Source: Ceratotherium simum simum
Taxonomy: Eukaryota; Chordata; Mammalia; Perissodactyla; Rhinocerotidae
Length of the DNA: 64,000 bases
NCBI RefSeq assembly: GCF_000283155.1
Contig: NW_004454159.1
Span: 21,094,941 to 21,158,940 of the forward strand
Reading direction: 5' to 3'
Shown here: piece after piece, positions 1 through 11,814 of the stretch
Layout of the letters: each line of letters begins with the position of its first letter
Numbering within the stretch: the stretch's first letter is position 1
Made by a program: the position numbers and the translations under genes
The notes under the pieces: generated by a model
What the model was told of the DNA's origin: nothing
Database searches by the model: none
What the model saw: only the letters and a program-made list of their open reading frames with translations

Positions 1-715
1 TAATAAATCTTTATCCAGACTGATCAGGAAAAAAAAAAGAGACAAAGAAATTAAAAATTACCAATAGCAGAAAGACAGAGGGGACATAACTACAGATATT
101 AAAAAGGTAATAAAGGAATGTTATGAAGAACTTTATGTCACTAAATGTGACAACCTAGATGAAATGGACAAATTCATTGGGAAAAAAAAAACTATCAAAG
201 CTCACTCAAAAAGTATGGATAACTCACATAGCCCTATATCTATTTTTTAAAATGACTTTATAGTTAAGAACCTTTCACAAAGAAAATTCCAGGCCTAGGT
301 GGCTTCATTGATGCATTCTACCAAACTTTTAAAGCAGAAATAATATCAATTTTTGGCACTCTTAGAAACTGTACGAGGAGGTAGCATTTCAACTCATTCT
401 ATGAGTCCAGCAATACTCTATTACTAAAACCAGACAACAATATTAAAAGAAAGGACAATTACAGAGTAATACCCCTCATGAACATAGAAAAAAATATTCT
501 TAACAAAAACTTAATAAGTTGAATCCAATAATATACAAAAAAAATAAGAAATCATGATCAAGTGGGATTTATCATGGGAATGTAGGATTGGTACAACAAA
601 ATAAAATTAACGAATGTAGCTCACTATATTAACAAATTAAAACAGAAAAAATGCATGATAATCTAAATACATGAAAAGCATTTAACAAAATTCAAAATTT
701 ATTCATGATACAACC
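1..715 (+). mobile_element. L1 ORF2 fragment (reverse-transcriptase region), decayed
   Basis: The sequence follows the L1 ORF2 path in sense orientation: 'aacctagatgaaatggacaaattc' near 150, 'ccaggcctaggtggcttcattgatgcattctaccaaac' near 290 and 'caagtgggatttatc' near 560. Many stops and indels show it is long dead. It runs off the left edge of the window and stops short of an L1 3' end, so it is an internal fragment. Confidence 0.85.
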
Positions 716-959
716 TAAATATATCAAACTCATTTGATCCTTACAATAGTAATAGTAATATTAATAATAGTTTGTGATTATTTAATATCTCCTTAACTAG
801 ACTGTAAGCTAAGTACAGATTCTGCTTTTGCTTAAAATTTCAAAATTTTGTTTATCATGGAATTTTTAAATTAATTTTGATTTTTTTAAATATTGCATTA
901 AAATGTTATCTTGATTACTGAACTTTTTGCTGTCTCTCTAAATTTTGAGCCTAATGCAA

Positions 960-1112
960 GTGCCTCACTCACCTCATTCTGGCTCCAATTCTGGCAGGAA
1001 CCATGTATTTTTGTTATTGTTTGTTTGTTTTGTGTTTGTTTTTGCCACACCTAAGGCAATGTCTGACATATAGTAATGACTCAATAAATATCAAGTGAAT
1101 AAACAAATGAGT
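960..1112 (+). mobile_element. L2 LINE 3' end fragment
   Basis: The segment ends in 'ggcaatgtctgacatatagtaatgactcaataaatatcaagtgaataaacaaatgag', the usual L2 3' terminus (cctggcacatagtaggcgctcaataaatgtttgttgaatgaatga). The preceding 'ggaaccatgtattt' fits the L2 'gcagggaccatgtc' motif. The gap at 716-959 is AT-rich and shows nothing recognisable. Confidence 0.65.
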
Positions 1113-1233
1113 TAACTGCAAGGATGTGTATTACAATGCTGTTTGTGATAGAAAAAAATGTAAACATTAATCAATAAATGCAAGTTTAAATTATGATACA
1201 TTCATGCTATGTAAAATTCTCCAAAAGAATGAT

Positions 1234-1251
1234 CACACACACACACACACA
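1234..1251. repeat. (CA)n microsatellite
   Basis: Nine CA dinucleotide units lie inside the L1 3'UTR remnant. Confidence 0.9.
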
Positions 1252-1308
1252 GACACTCACATGAGAAGATCTCTAATGCATATTGACAAGTTAAAAAGTA
1301 CATTGCAT

Positions 1309-1508
1309 GGCTGTCCCAGTGGCATAGTGGTTACGTTCACGTGCTCCGCTTCAGTGGCCCGGGATTCCCAGGTTTGGATCCTGCCTGTGGACCTCATGAC
1401 AGCACTCATCAAGCTATACTGTGGCAGCATCCCACATACAAAATAGAGGAAGATTGGCACAGAGTTGGCTCAGGGACACTATTCCTCAAACAAAAAGAGG
1501 AAGATTGG
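1309..1508 (+). mobile_element. ERE SINE (first of a tandem pair)
   Basis: The tRNA-like head 'ggctgtcccagtggcatagtggttac' contains an A-box match TGGCATAGTGG, and a B-box match 'ggtttggatcc' follows at about 1371. The body contains 'ctgtggcagcatcccacatacaaaatagaggaagattggcacag'. It runs directly into a second ERE without its own long poly(A) tail. Confidence 0.9.
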
Positions 1509-1765
1509 GGGCGAGCCCAGCGGCATAGTGGTTAAGTTCACGTGCTCCACTTCCGCAGCCCAGGGTTCACAGGTTCAGATCCTGGCCACAGACCTATACA
1601 CTCCTCATCAAGCCATGCTGGGGAGGCATCCCATATATAAAACAGAGGAAGATGGGCACAGATGTTAGCTCAGGGCTAATCTTGCTCAGCAAATAGGAAG
1701 ATTAGCAACAGATATTAGCTCAGGGCTGATCTTCCTCACCAAAAGAAAATTTTTTAAAAAAAGCA
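1509..1765 (+). mobile_element. ERE SINE (second of a tandem pair)
   Basis: It starts 'ggcgagcccagcggcatagtggttaag' directly after the first ERE. It carries both copies of the 'gttagctcagggctaatctt(g/c)ctca' tail motif and ends in an A-rich tail near 1765. Similar 'attgca' words flank the pair (about 1303 and 1768), which suggests the second inserted in the tail of the first or both arrived as a dimer. Confidence 0.9.
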
Positions 1766-2010
1766 AATTGCAGAATCATGTATATGGTATGACATGATAG
1801 ATAGATAGATAGACAATAGATATCTGAATAGATGTATAGTATATTACATAGTAATGATAACAGAAGTTATCTTTAGATAAGTGAGTGGAATTTTGAGTTT
1901 GAGGAAGGATATGAAGGAAAATTTATATCCAGTACTATAGGTAATTCTGAATTGTTTGAACTTTCAGAGAGCTTATAATCATATACTAATTTTTAAAGGT
2001 TTTTAAAAAA

Positions 2011-3867
2011 AAATTCAGAAAAGTTTACCACCTCCAGGGAGTCTTCCTTAATGGCATACTGCTGAATACCACTTTACTGTGAGCCTTCTTGGCATGGTGC
2101 ACTGGGCCTCCACTTGTTTGCATGATGCATTGTAAGGATCGAGTGACTCATTTCTTTGCATATTCTGTCTCATCCACCAGATTGAAAATTCCTTTGAGGC
2201 TGAGGCTGATAGTTCTATTTCTTATGCCTTTCTAATAATACAGTTCAATACTATTCTACCTAGAATTGTATCTGACTAACTTATAAACATGAAGCCATGT
2301 GGGTCTTACTCATTGTATTTGTACCTGGCATACTAATCGGTTACTATGGGATTTCTCTTTATATACATGCAAGAAATTACAGTGAGTACTTAGCTGAACC
2401 AAAGTTATAAAAACAAATATGAGCCATACTTAGACATTCTGCAGGTTACCTTCCCACAGAAGTTTCTATGCACCAATATTATGCCAAAACCAAAACAATA
2501 TTGTAGGATATCAACTTAATGCCAAACTTTAAAAGAAATGACTATGATATAGCATTCAATCAAATACATTGACAAACAATCTCTATTATCTGTAAAATCT
2601 TCCAAAAAGTATTGAATCAGATTAAAGAGACAACAACAAGCAATGACAGATTTTTAGTGACGTGCTTCTACAAAGGTTTATTTTTCTTCTTCCAATTCCT
2701 GACTCGGGAGATGGTTCAAACATGTTCCTTGGGATCCTGCAACTCCCACGGGGAGTGGATGGGTTGATGCCGATGGGCATGGCTGTGAAGATTTGGAGAA
2801 GACAAAGTTACCATCTGACTTCCAAAGAACCAAGCCCCTGAGGTTTACCTTTGTGTTTCTCTTTGTAAATTTCCTTCAGCTTCTACCTATATTGGATTAC
2901 ATTACAACATATTTCTTCAAAGTTGACTTACATTTGTGCACAGCCTGAAGGGAATAGAGTAGGCCCCGATATGAGTTTAAATCTCTGAATGCAGAGAGAG
3001 TCAATATAAGTCTGAGTCTTACTATAATATTAACTGTTGACACCACACTGAATTTGGAGATCAATCACATTTAAAATTTCACTGTTCTCATGCTTGCATT
3101 TGGATCTAGATTCTAATTTTCTTATCACAGATTGCAAAACTATTTGGATTCTAAAATTTGGATTGGAGGATGGAGGAAGAAGAGTATATTAGAAAAAGTA
3201 AGTGGGGGTATTTAAAAAATCTGGCATCTGAAAGTTATAAATTTTAAAAGCTCATTTTAACTTCCCAGTAAAACTAATCATCTTTATTTAATATTCCTAT
3301 TAAAAATGAATGTGATGCAATTGCAAACATGTTAAGATTAACACAGATACCTAGGAGACAAAAAGGAATAGTCACAATTTTCTGGTTTACAATAAAATAA
3401 AGATGCTTCAAATTCTTTTTTCTTTTGATGAAGAAAAAATATCACTTGTAACTCAACATTTATTCATTATCCATCTGTAATCACTTCACTTATAATTTAC
3501 CAAATAACCAGAATTTCTGTGTGTGCTGTATGTTTCTTTCCCTGAAGGCCATCAACAGTGCAGATGATAAATCAATACAATCATAAAAGCATAAAGAGAA
3601 CAGATAGAGTCTAACACACTATTTAATAGACAAGGCTCAATTCTGCTAGGGACACCTTAGGCCCAAAATTAGCTCAAAGAAATGCTGATTCATTTTAATA
3701 AGATTCAGTGCCTAATCAGGTTGGAAAGACAGAAGAATCATACCAAAAATAAGTGCCAGATTAGTTCACAAGCTAGAGAAATTCATACTTATATCATCTG
3801 ATATAAAGTTTGACAGGCCATGTTTGGATGAATTCTGTTTTATAGGAGAATATTCAAATGACTTAAT
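2011..3867. other. Unassigned, AT-rich; possible L2 scrap at its left end
   Basis: I recognise no gene or clear repeat here. About 2030-2300 has L2-like phrasing ('ccaccagattgaaaattcctttgaggctgagg'), but too weak to name firmly. The rest has no long open frame. Confidence 0.5.
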
Positions 3868-4085
3868 CAAGGCTGGGGTCCTAGTTTAAGATTGAAGGTT
3901 ATTTCAAGTGTCTTTTTCCCTAGAAAATTCAAAATAACAATTGAGATATTGACGTTTCCCACCCACTGGGAAGATAATAAATTCAATAAATAGATCCATA
4001 AATAATACGGCCCAGAAAACATTTCTAAAAACTTCTTCCTCCTTCCTTCCCTAAAGAACCCTCAACTTAAATCCTGAGCAGTAAG
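3868..4085 (+). repeat. Local direct repeat, copy 1 (unclassified)
   Basis: This stretch is clearly homologous to 4783-5030 in the same orientation. Shared landmarks in order are 'aagtgt...agaaaa', 'gggaagataataaat / ggaaagataataaat', 'cataaataata', 'aaaacatttct', 'ttcctcct' and 'tcaactta'. By eye about 70% of aligned bases match. It resembles no family I know. It may be two copies of one old interspersed repeat or a local duplication. Confidence 0.7.
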
Positions 4086-4202
4086 GAGCACATCTAATAA
4101 CATCACCAGAAATGAATTCTAAATGCAAAATAATGTTTTTCTTGAACAGAAGTTCTACCTCTGCATTTATGGAATTCCTTCTGGAAACATGATGTAGCAA
4201 AG

Positions 4203-4385
4203 AATGAGTAAGGGCTTTGGCATCAGAAAAAATGGTATTTTGCTTTTCTTCTTCCTATTCTTCAGCCAGTTATTTATTTTTGTTGAGCCTCAGTTTCCTC
4301 ATCTGTAAAATGGTAATAATAACACCTTGCTTACATTTGAGCCCCATATGAGATGTCTGCTCAGTAAAGCATGTAACACATCGAC
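4203..4385 (+). mobile_element. MIR SINE
   Basis: The core MIR phrase 'gagcctcagtttcctcatctgtaaaatggtaataataacacc' lies at about 4286-4326. It is preceded by 'aagggctttggcatcagaaa', the MIR 5' half, so the element is in sense orientation. A short stretch of the middle is degraded. Confidence 0.85.
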
Positions 4386-4782
4386 ATTGTGCATGAGGTT
4401 GCTCAGAAGGGCTATTCCTTCCTATTGTTTTCCTTTTGTGTTTTTCCACAACATGGCATATTTTCTTCATAGCAAGGGCATCAGCAGTGTCTGCCATACC
4501 GAGAAAGTTTCACAAGTATGAAGCAGCATCTCAGATTACCAAATTATGAACTATGACTCTGAATTACCAAAGAGATGAATAAAATCATTCACTTAGCACG
4601 GATTCAAATCTTTGAGACCAAATTAACATTTATCTGTTCTAAGTAAGTAACTAATTGGATAAATTGTTGGGGAATGTTGAAAGAAAAGAAATTGCTATTA
4701 AATAAATATGACTTTGATCCAATGAACTAAGTTTCTATGATATTTACTATATGATTTATGCAGAAATATACATGTCAGTGAC

Positions 4783-5030
4783 TTAGTGCTAGGCTCCTTA
4801 ATGTTCTATTTTGGAGATTTTTTTCCAAGTGTTCCTTCCTTAGAAAACTGATTTATGCTTGCTGCTTAGAACAAAACATCAAAATGACAGTTAAAATATT
4901 GAAACTCTCCATATATTGGAAAGATAATAAATACCACCAATAAATTCATAAATAATACAACCCGGAAAACATTTCTGTACATTTCCTCCTCTCTCCATTC
5001 CCACTGAACCGTCAACTTACTTCCCTGAGG
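4783..5030 (+). repeat. Local direct repeat, copy 2 (unclassified)
   Basis: This is the partner of 3868-4085. Compared with copy 1 it has about 25 extra bases ('ctgatttatgcttgctgctt...') after the 'agaaaa' landmark and a small insertion after 'gataataaat'. Homology fades outward on both sides. Confidence 0.7.
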
Positions 5031-6585
5031 CGTTTGAAAGAGTGACCGGAGTATTAAAAATGAAAGTGTAGCAAGGTAAGCAAAAAAGAGACAGCTGATT
5101 CCTCTGGGAAAAAAAGGTGTCAGCGCTTACCAAAATATGTATCCCAATGAGTGCACACAAAAGCAAACTTTTACAGGGTTCTTAGTTTTACAAATACTGA
5201 AAGAAAAGGGAGAAAGCACATCTGAACCACTCACACCCCCTCATTAAAAGCAGTTTGGCATAGGAAAGATGAGTTGCTGCCTAAATAGCAAGTGAGACCT
5301 TTTCAGGCCTGACACCCAAAGTCGGTCTGACACAAGGGTCCACAGCATGCCACTGAAAATGAGGTGCTTCCTGCCTGGGAAATGATATGGATGGCAGTAC
5401 CTGACTGCGGGTAACAGTAGTATAATGGCAGGCTCTGAAGGCTGCTTTATTTGGTAATTGTTTGGGAATAGGTCTCTATACCAGCTACATAATTTCTCAT
5501 AGGGATGCTATATCATCTGAAGGCTTCAAGTTCTATTCACCTGGAAAATGTAATCTACAATGAGGGAAAAAAAGTGTACGACAGCATGACCATGATGTCT
5601 CTACAAGGCAAAAATGCCTGCAGTAAAGAACAGCACACTGATTTAAGCGCTGCTGTCAACATTTGCTTCCTGGAGGCCCCAAGGACCAATACACTCTTGC
5701 AGGGAAGCAAATTTGGGTCTTATAGACAGATGAAGCTCCTAGAACTGATTATTCAGTCAAGTCCCCAGGAACTCTTAACACATTTCACATTTTTCAATTT
5801 GAAAGAATGGTACTACTTATCTAGAAGCCTCCTTTCTCCCAGAAATATAATCCATCAACAAAAATATCACATCAGCAAAAAAAAAAAAGAGAATTAAATG
5901 CCTTCCTATTTACTGTTTCCTTTTCAGGGTCCTATACACTGATGTATGGCTAATATCCAGCTGCCCGTAGAAAAAAATCATTATTCAGCGGGACTATTCT
6001 TGCCTCTCACAACGAATGACTCAGTAAAATGTTGCTGAGTTGGGATCTCTAACTCTATCAATTCTGATAACCAGATTCACAACATAGTCCATCCCTGGAC
6101 AGTTTGTATTTAGAAAACTGATCTAAGACAAATGCACGAAGAGAGGTGGACATAAAAATTCAGGTCGTTAAGATGAGTTTTAGCTCTGGAAACAAGTTCT
6201 GATATATTGGTAAATTTATAATTTTCACCATGTCATTTGATATTATCACTTGGAACTTAACACTTGTTTTAATGTTATAAATTCTCCTGACACTCTTAGC
6301 CAATGACTCAGACCAGGATAGAGCTAGAAGGAGCCTTAAATAAATTGTTGCCCTTTAGAAGTGACATTTATACCTACTCTACCAATTTCTATAAATGTTC
6401 ACCATTTCAAAGCAGATAAAAACAAAGAAGAATGAAAAACTATACCTACAAATTGAAGTGAAAGGAAGCTGATCAACCATAGAACGCTAGTCTGGGTCAC
6501 AAACAAGTTCTTGTGGCCCAGCTGAAAGAGTCAGTAGACTGAGGCAAGCTTCCACCGCATTTCACTTCACATACTCTACTCCCTT
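5031..6585. other. Unassigned single-copy-looking DNA
   Basis: No repeat or gene is recognised. A 130-codon frame on the plus strand (5505-5897) shows no familiar domain and ends in a lysine run encoded by a poly(A) stretch, so I do not call it a gene. Confidence 0.5.
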
Positions 6586-6589
6586 CAGG

Positions 6590-6700
6590 CTCCAGACATG
6601 GTCCTAGGCCCTTGGATACCAATGTGAATAACGCCAACTCCTTATTCTCAAAGACTTCTCAGTTTACTAACAGAGAGGAAATAAAACACAAACCTTTACA
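6590..6700 (-). mobile_element. L2 LINE 3' region scrap
   Basis: The text 'ggtcctaggcccttggataccaatgtgaataacgccaactccttattctcaaagacttctcagtttactaacagagagg' follows the reverse complement of the L2 3' region ('tgttctaggcgctggggatacagcagtgaacaagacag...ccctcatggagcttacagt'). It is strongly diverged. Confidence 0.45.
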
Positions 6701-7642
6701 AAACTCATAACAAGGGTATTAAGGGAGGATCATCTGAGCAGTTAGGGATGGAGACAGGAGGGAAATCTAACTTTTCCTTCAGAGGACACTGGAAGGGTAT
6801 GAAGATTTAAGCAAGTCTCATGCACAGAGCAACACACACTTCCGTGTCATGTGGTAAGTGAAGATTCCTGCCTTCAGAAAAATTGATAAGGGGATCAAAT
6901 GATGTCATTTGCTGCAATGGATGGGCAAATTGCTCATTGTTGACTTAAAAGCTGTGAATATGGTAACATGATCAGATTGCCTGGGAACAGGACAAAAGCC
7001 CAGGGCTCTTCACTGCCAATCTGTCTTCTTTCCACCGGGCAACCCCTCAAACAGATGCATCATCAGGTTTGACCGCAGCAGAGAGGTGCCTCCTTTTATG
7101 CCACAATGTACATGAAGGGATATACATCTATGTGCACCCAGCAGAAATGGAGGGATTCCATTGGCCAACCCAAAATGCCATTTAGACCATGATGCCACAG
7201 AGATTAGACTCCAGATCCTCATGAGATGCTGATTTCTCAGACATCATGGCAGAAAGGTCCAATTGGGTAGAAGGTCCAATTAAAACAACTCTTTCCAACT
7301 GAAGTTATTGTTTAAGGTATTTATGCCAAGATTTTCTTTCTGATTCTCCTCCATGAATTGCATTATATGAACCCATCACTGCTTTTTGTTTTTCCCTACA
7401 ATTTTATACCAATCAAGGAAGCCCTTATCAAGGCGTGAGAAATAGAGTGTAAACTCAAGAAAACCTTCAATTTTAGACCTGACCGAAGCCCTGAAGGACA
7501 ATGTCTATGGCAATTTCGTATAGGATTGTGACTGCTGCCATGGAGCACACTCATCACCCTACTCTTCCCTCCCCACCTGCCAATCACCCCTTTTCAAGCC
7601 AAGCCCTCTAGTAATATGTTCCTTAAAAAAAAACAACAGGAT
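6701..7642. other. Unassigned
   Basis: Nothing recognised: no long frame, no tandem repeat. Confidence 0.5.
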
Positions 7643-7886
7643 GGGCCAGCGCAGTGGTGTAATGGTTAAGTTCACGTGCTCTGCTTTGGCGGCCTGGGGT
7701 TCCCAGGTCCTGATCCCAGGCACAGACTGACGCACCATGTCAAGCCATGCTGTGGCAGCGTCCCATATAAACTAGGGGAAGATGGGCACAGATGCTAGCC
7801 CAGGGCCAATTTTCCTCAGCAAAAAGAGGAGGATTAGCAACGAATGTTAGCTCAGGGCTAATCTTCCTCACACACACAAAAAAACA
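7643..7886 (+). mobile_element. ERE SINE
   Basis: Head 'gggccagcgcagtggtgtaatggttaag', middle 'aagccatgctgtggcagcgtcccatataaa', and two copies of the tail motif 'tgctagcccagggccaat' / 'tgttagctcagggctaat'. It ends in 'cacacacacaaaaaaac'. The words 'aacagga' on both sides are a plausible target-site duplication. Confidence 0.92.
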
Positions 7887-8234
7887 GGAGGTGAGAGTAA
7901 AAGTCATGTGACATACCCAACCAATTAAATTTCATCCTCTATCCTCTCCCATTCAGACCTGAATATTATCACATAACATCTATCTTTAAAGGCTTATGTA
8001 ATGGATCCTGTGATATCTATTACTGAAGTGGAACAATTTTTTCTTTTCACTAGAAAAGATGGGATTCATAGGGTTATTGTTCTCATATGAGGTATTACAA
8101 GGTATCTGGGACCCTTAGAGACATGGGCTGCCTCTCAGAAAGAAGAGAGGAGAACACTGAACACTCTTAAATCACCTTATTAAAGTCCCTTTGTTTAAAA
8201 GTCATGCTTGCTATGTTCTATACCAGAAACACAA

Positions 8235-8370
8235 TTCACATTTTCATTCATTCACCAATAAAATTAAGCACCTACTATGTGCAGGCTCTATCCTAGATGC
8301 CTGGGATACATCAATGAACTAAATAGGCCAAGATCTCTGCCATCACAGATCTTAAATTCTAGCAAAGTGA
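8235..8370 (-). mobile_element. L2 LINE 3' end
   Basis: 'attcattcaccaataaaattaagcacctactatgtgcaggctctatcctagatgcctgggatacatcaatgaac' is the reverse complement of the L2 3' terminus. It continues into 'atctctgccatcacagatcttaaattctag', as L2 does. Confidence 0.8.
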
Positions 8371-8469
8371 TACTGGGCTTAGGATAGAAGTGGCATTACA
8401 AAGAGAAGAAAGGATAAACCAGTCAACAGTGTTGGGACCATTGTCCATCCATTTGGGATAAAACAAGGT

Positions 8470-9655
8470 GAGGTGTGTCTACCTCACATTACACACAAAA
8501 ATCAGTAACAGGTAGAAATTTTCAGAATACGATATAAAAGAATATCTGTAGGAATTTAAAGTAGGAAAGAATTTCTTAAAGGACACAAAGCAAAATCTAT
8601 ATTGTCATATTTGATTACATAATCATTAAAAGATTCTTCAAACAGCAACAAAAGTCAAGCCACAGATTGGGAGGAGGCACACAACCAGGAAAGAATTTCT
8701 ATCCAGAATGCATAGAGCATTCCTACAAATTGATGGGAAACAAAGATTAAAAGGCTAATTTTTAAAATGGGCGAAGAATATGAGTGGCAATTCATAGAAG
8801 AGAAACTCTGGGTAGCCAATAAACTTATGAAAAGGCATTCAGCCCCTAAAATTACAAGGAAAATGCAAATTAAAACAGCAATGAGATACAATTTTACATC
8901 CATTAAATTGGTAAACATTTTAAAGTCAGATAATATCAAATGTTGATGAAGATGTGGAGCAGTAGGACTTCTCATTCACTGCTGAGGAGACAGGAGAGAG
9001 GGACAGGTACATTATGAAGCAATTTGGTAATATTTAGGAAACTTAGCTCACATGCACGCACAAGGAGACCTGCATAAGAATATTCTTCACACCATTGTGT
9101 GAAAGGGCAAAAGTTGGGAAACAAATCATATACCCCATTATCAGGGGACTAGATAGATTGTGGCATATTCAACCATGGAAAACTGCAGCTGTTAAAATGA
9201 ATAAACTGGGGCCACATGTAATTAACATGGAGAGTCTTCAGAAATATAATGTTCAAGGAAAAAAATGAGTTGCAGAAAGAGACATACAGAATAATAACAT
9301 ATTTTCAAAATCTGCAAAAATGTGCTAAACATTTGTGGAGGTTTAGGTGTGTACAAAAAGTATTTCTAAAAACTATAACTATTAACATGAAAGATATTAA
9401 ATGCACGATGGTGGTTATTTCTGGAGCAGGGGCAGGGGAACAGAGTTAGGGAGGAGTATACCACCATCCTCAACTCTAACTATAATGTTTTGTTTCTTTA
9501 AAAATACCTCAAGTGAAGATGGCAAAAATCTTAAGATTTAATAAACTTGATTGGTAGGTCTGTAGATGCTCACAATTGTAACTTCTATACTTATCTACAT
9601 ATGTGAAATATTTCATAATAATATTATTGATTTTTAAATAAGAGGAAAAATAAAA
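8470..9655 (+). mobile_element. Old L1 (L1M) 3' end of ORF2 plus 3'UTR
   Basis: ORF2 C-terminal landmarks appear in order: 'gcaattcatagaagagaaactctgggtagccaataaacttatgaaaaggcattcag', 'aatgcaaattaaaacagcaatgagatacaattttacatc' and 'tctcattcactgctgagg'. The 3'UTR phrase 'attgtggcatattcaaccatggaaaactgcagctgttaaaatgaata' follows. The coding part is riddled with stops. Confidence 0.8.
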
Positions 9656-10587
9656 TAAAATTAGATGAAATTTGTTCCTTTGTGCCAGAAATAAGGCAAA
9701 AAGAATTTGAGACCATGGGCTCATGCTATCTGCTCTGAAGAAAGAGATGAAAAGAATCGAGCCACACTCTTTCCACTTTCCACTTCCTCCTGCCCTCACT
9801 CCCAGAGTGTCACATTCACCTGGATGTCCCTACAGTGGTTGGCTGCTGGATGCCAACTGCACACAAAACCCCTTTGCTGTTGCCCCCATTAGCCCTAGGA
9901 CTACTGGGACCTGTGGAGAAGTCACAGGAAGAAGCTGGAAGCAGGATAGAAAATGGTCCACTAATACTCGGCCTTGCAATCAATAAGGAAGAAATTGACA
10001 AAATTCATTGACCAGTCTCTGTCTTTCAGCATCTTTTTAATTCCCACTTTTGTTGCAATTAAAAAAAAAAAAAAAGAATCAAAGTATGATCTGGTCCAGA
10101 GAGAACAGACATCACCAATTTTGGCAGACCATAGAACAGAAACACAAAATAATAATATTAAATCACTGCTTCCACATCGTCTTCCTCCCAGAGGTGTTTT
10201 TAACCCTATCTTAAAGATTTTTTAAACAATGGTTTAATTCATTCACTTTAATTTCTACAGCTAATAAGTGCATGTGTCATTTGTCTTAGGCACTTCACGC
10301 CACTTCCTTTGTGAAATGATCCCACCCTCATTGAAGCAAGGAATTTAGCACAATCTTATTTCCCATATTATACTGATCTTGGTCAATATAACCTAACAGC
10401 ACAAATACAAATTATTGTTTTATACATTTTTATATTGTATATGATATCTTTCAAGGATAATTTTTAATGCTCAAGGATTATCTAGACAGTTCTATATATT
10501 TAACTTGTATCAATGGATAATGTAGTCTTTTTATAGTCAGACTTCCTCATTTTTTACTTCTTATTTTTGACTTTTGATCAGTAAGAG
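9656..10587. other. Unassigned, AT-rich with short A-runs
   Basis: A slightly GC-richer stretch (about 9730-9960) gives several overlapping short frames on both strands but nothing familiar. A run of A occurs near 10061-10076. No repeat is identified. Confidence 0.45.
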
Positions 10588-10745
10588 CTATGCTTTCCAA
10601 ACTTTAATGTGCATATGAATCACCTAGGGATCTTGTTAAAATGCAGATTCTAATTTTGGTAGATCTGGGGAGGGGCTTGAGATTCCGCATTACTAACAAG
10701 CTCCCAGATGATGCTGATACATCGTCTTTGGTCAGCAAGGAGCTC
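10588..10745. mobile_element. MER5-type hAT (Charlie) non-autonomous DNA transposon
   Basis: 'tttccaaactttaatgtgcatatgaatcacctagggatcttgttaaaatgcagattctaattttggtagatctggggaggggcttgagattc' matches the MER5A/B consensus. The family is nearly palindromic, so I leave orientation open. Confidence 0.85.
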
Positions 10746-11198
10746 AAGTCCATTTTTCAGTGATGTGTGACTAGTGCATTTTCCATGTCTCTGCATATTT
10801 GAGAATGTCTTTCTATTGTCTATACATATGAATAACATCTTCACCAGGAACATAATATTTGAAGCACAGACTTTTTCTTACAAATCTCTTTGGTACATGA
10901 TCTATTACCTTCCAGCACTCTGCATTGTAGGAAATATTGAGGCTCACTTTATTTGAGCCCCTTGAAATACAGCAACAATTTTTTCCTGCCTAGAAGCTTG
11001 CAGTAGATTTTCTATATCACATAAATTCAAAATTTTTCCAGAAAAAATCTAGATGTGCTTCTACTTTCATTTAATTTGGTCAAGAACACAGTAGGCACTT
11101 TGAATTTGAAATTACGAACTTTTTTCAAGTTTAGGAAAAAACTTTTCTTTATCCCTGATTATAACATCTGGCCTATATTTTTATATTTATTTATCAAG
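10746..11198. other. Unassigned; right part belongs to an old repeat split by the next ERE
   Basis: 11090-11212 and 11400-11460 read as one sequence when the ERE between them is removed. The family of that host sequence is not clear to me. Confidence 0.4.
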
Positions 11199-11212
11199 AA
11201 TTCCTATTTTCC

Positions 11213-11399
11213 TTGAGCCAGCCCCAGTGGCCTAGTGGTTAAGTTTGGTGCACTCTGCTTCAGTGGCCCAGGTTCAGTTCCCAGGCGCAGACCTACAGCA
11301 CTCATCTATCAGTGGCCATGCTGTGACAGCAGCTCACATACAAGAGGAAGATTGGCAACAGATGTTAGCTCAAGGCTAATCTTCCTCAGCAAAAAAAAT
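11213..11399 (+). mobile_element. ERE SINE with clear target-site duplication
   Basis: Head 'ttgagccagccccagtggcctagtggttaag'; tail 'gatgttagctcaaggctaatcttcctcagcaaaaaaa'. It is flanked by 14-bp direct repeats 'aattcctattttcc' (11199-11212) and 'aattcttattttcc' (11400-11413) with one mismatch, the signature of L1-driven insertion. Confidence 0.93.
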
Positions 11400-11463
11400 A
11401 ATTCTTATTTTCCCTAAACTGGATCATCCTCTTTATTCTCCATATCTATTGATTTCATCAATT

Positions 11464-11600
11464 ATACTTGGAGATTTTAATACCCCACTTTCTTTTAACT
11501 GATAAAATTAGACAGAAAGACAGTAAGGAACAATGACTTGAACACTATCAACCAACTTGATGTAACTGACATCTATACAATGGAATGGTATACACTCTAA
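11464..11600 (+). mobile_element. L1 ORF2 scrap (endonuclease region)
   Basis: 'ttggagattttaataccccactttcttttaactgataaaattagacagaaagacagtaaggaac...gaacactatcaaccaacttgatgtaactgacatctata' follows the L1 EN-domain coding path, then breaks off. The piece at 11600-11770 resembles old L1 3'UTR. Confidence 0.65.
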
Positions 11601-11773
11601 CAATGGAATACATTACAACAATGAAAATGAAAGAGCTACGGCTATACTTGTCAACATCAATGAACCTTAGAAGCAAAGTTGAGGGGGAGAAAGGTATTTC
11701 ATAAAAGAATACCTCCACTATAATACTATTTTCATAAAAACAGGCAAAACTAAATAATACATTGTTTAAGGAC

Positions 11774-11810
11774 TATATATATACATATATATATATACAT
11801 ATATATATAC
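11774..11810. repeat. (AT)n microsatellite, interrupted
   Basis: Alternating TA/AT units with 'ac' interruptions sit at the junction between L1 fragments. Confidence 0.85.
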
Positions 11811-11814
11811 TCAA

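Larger units (their letters stand above)
1113..2010 (+). mobile_element. Old L1 (L1M) 3'UTR, interrupted by two EREs
   Basis: The left part (1113-1308, 'tcatgctatgtaaaattctccaaaagaatga ... agatctctaatgcatattgacaagttaaaaag') and right part (1766-2010, 'gcaaattgcagaatcatgtatatggtatgac ... gaattttgagtttgagg') join into one old L1 3'UTR of the 'ggaaagatctccaagatatattgttaagtgaaaaa' type. The EREs at 1309-1765 were inserted later. A short (GATA)n run sits at about 1796-1815. Confidence 0.65.

Noticed and set aside
5505..5897. 130-codon plus-strand frame
   Set aside because: No known domain, no splice or promoter context, and its C-terminus is encoded by a poly(A) run.
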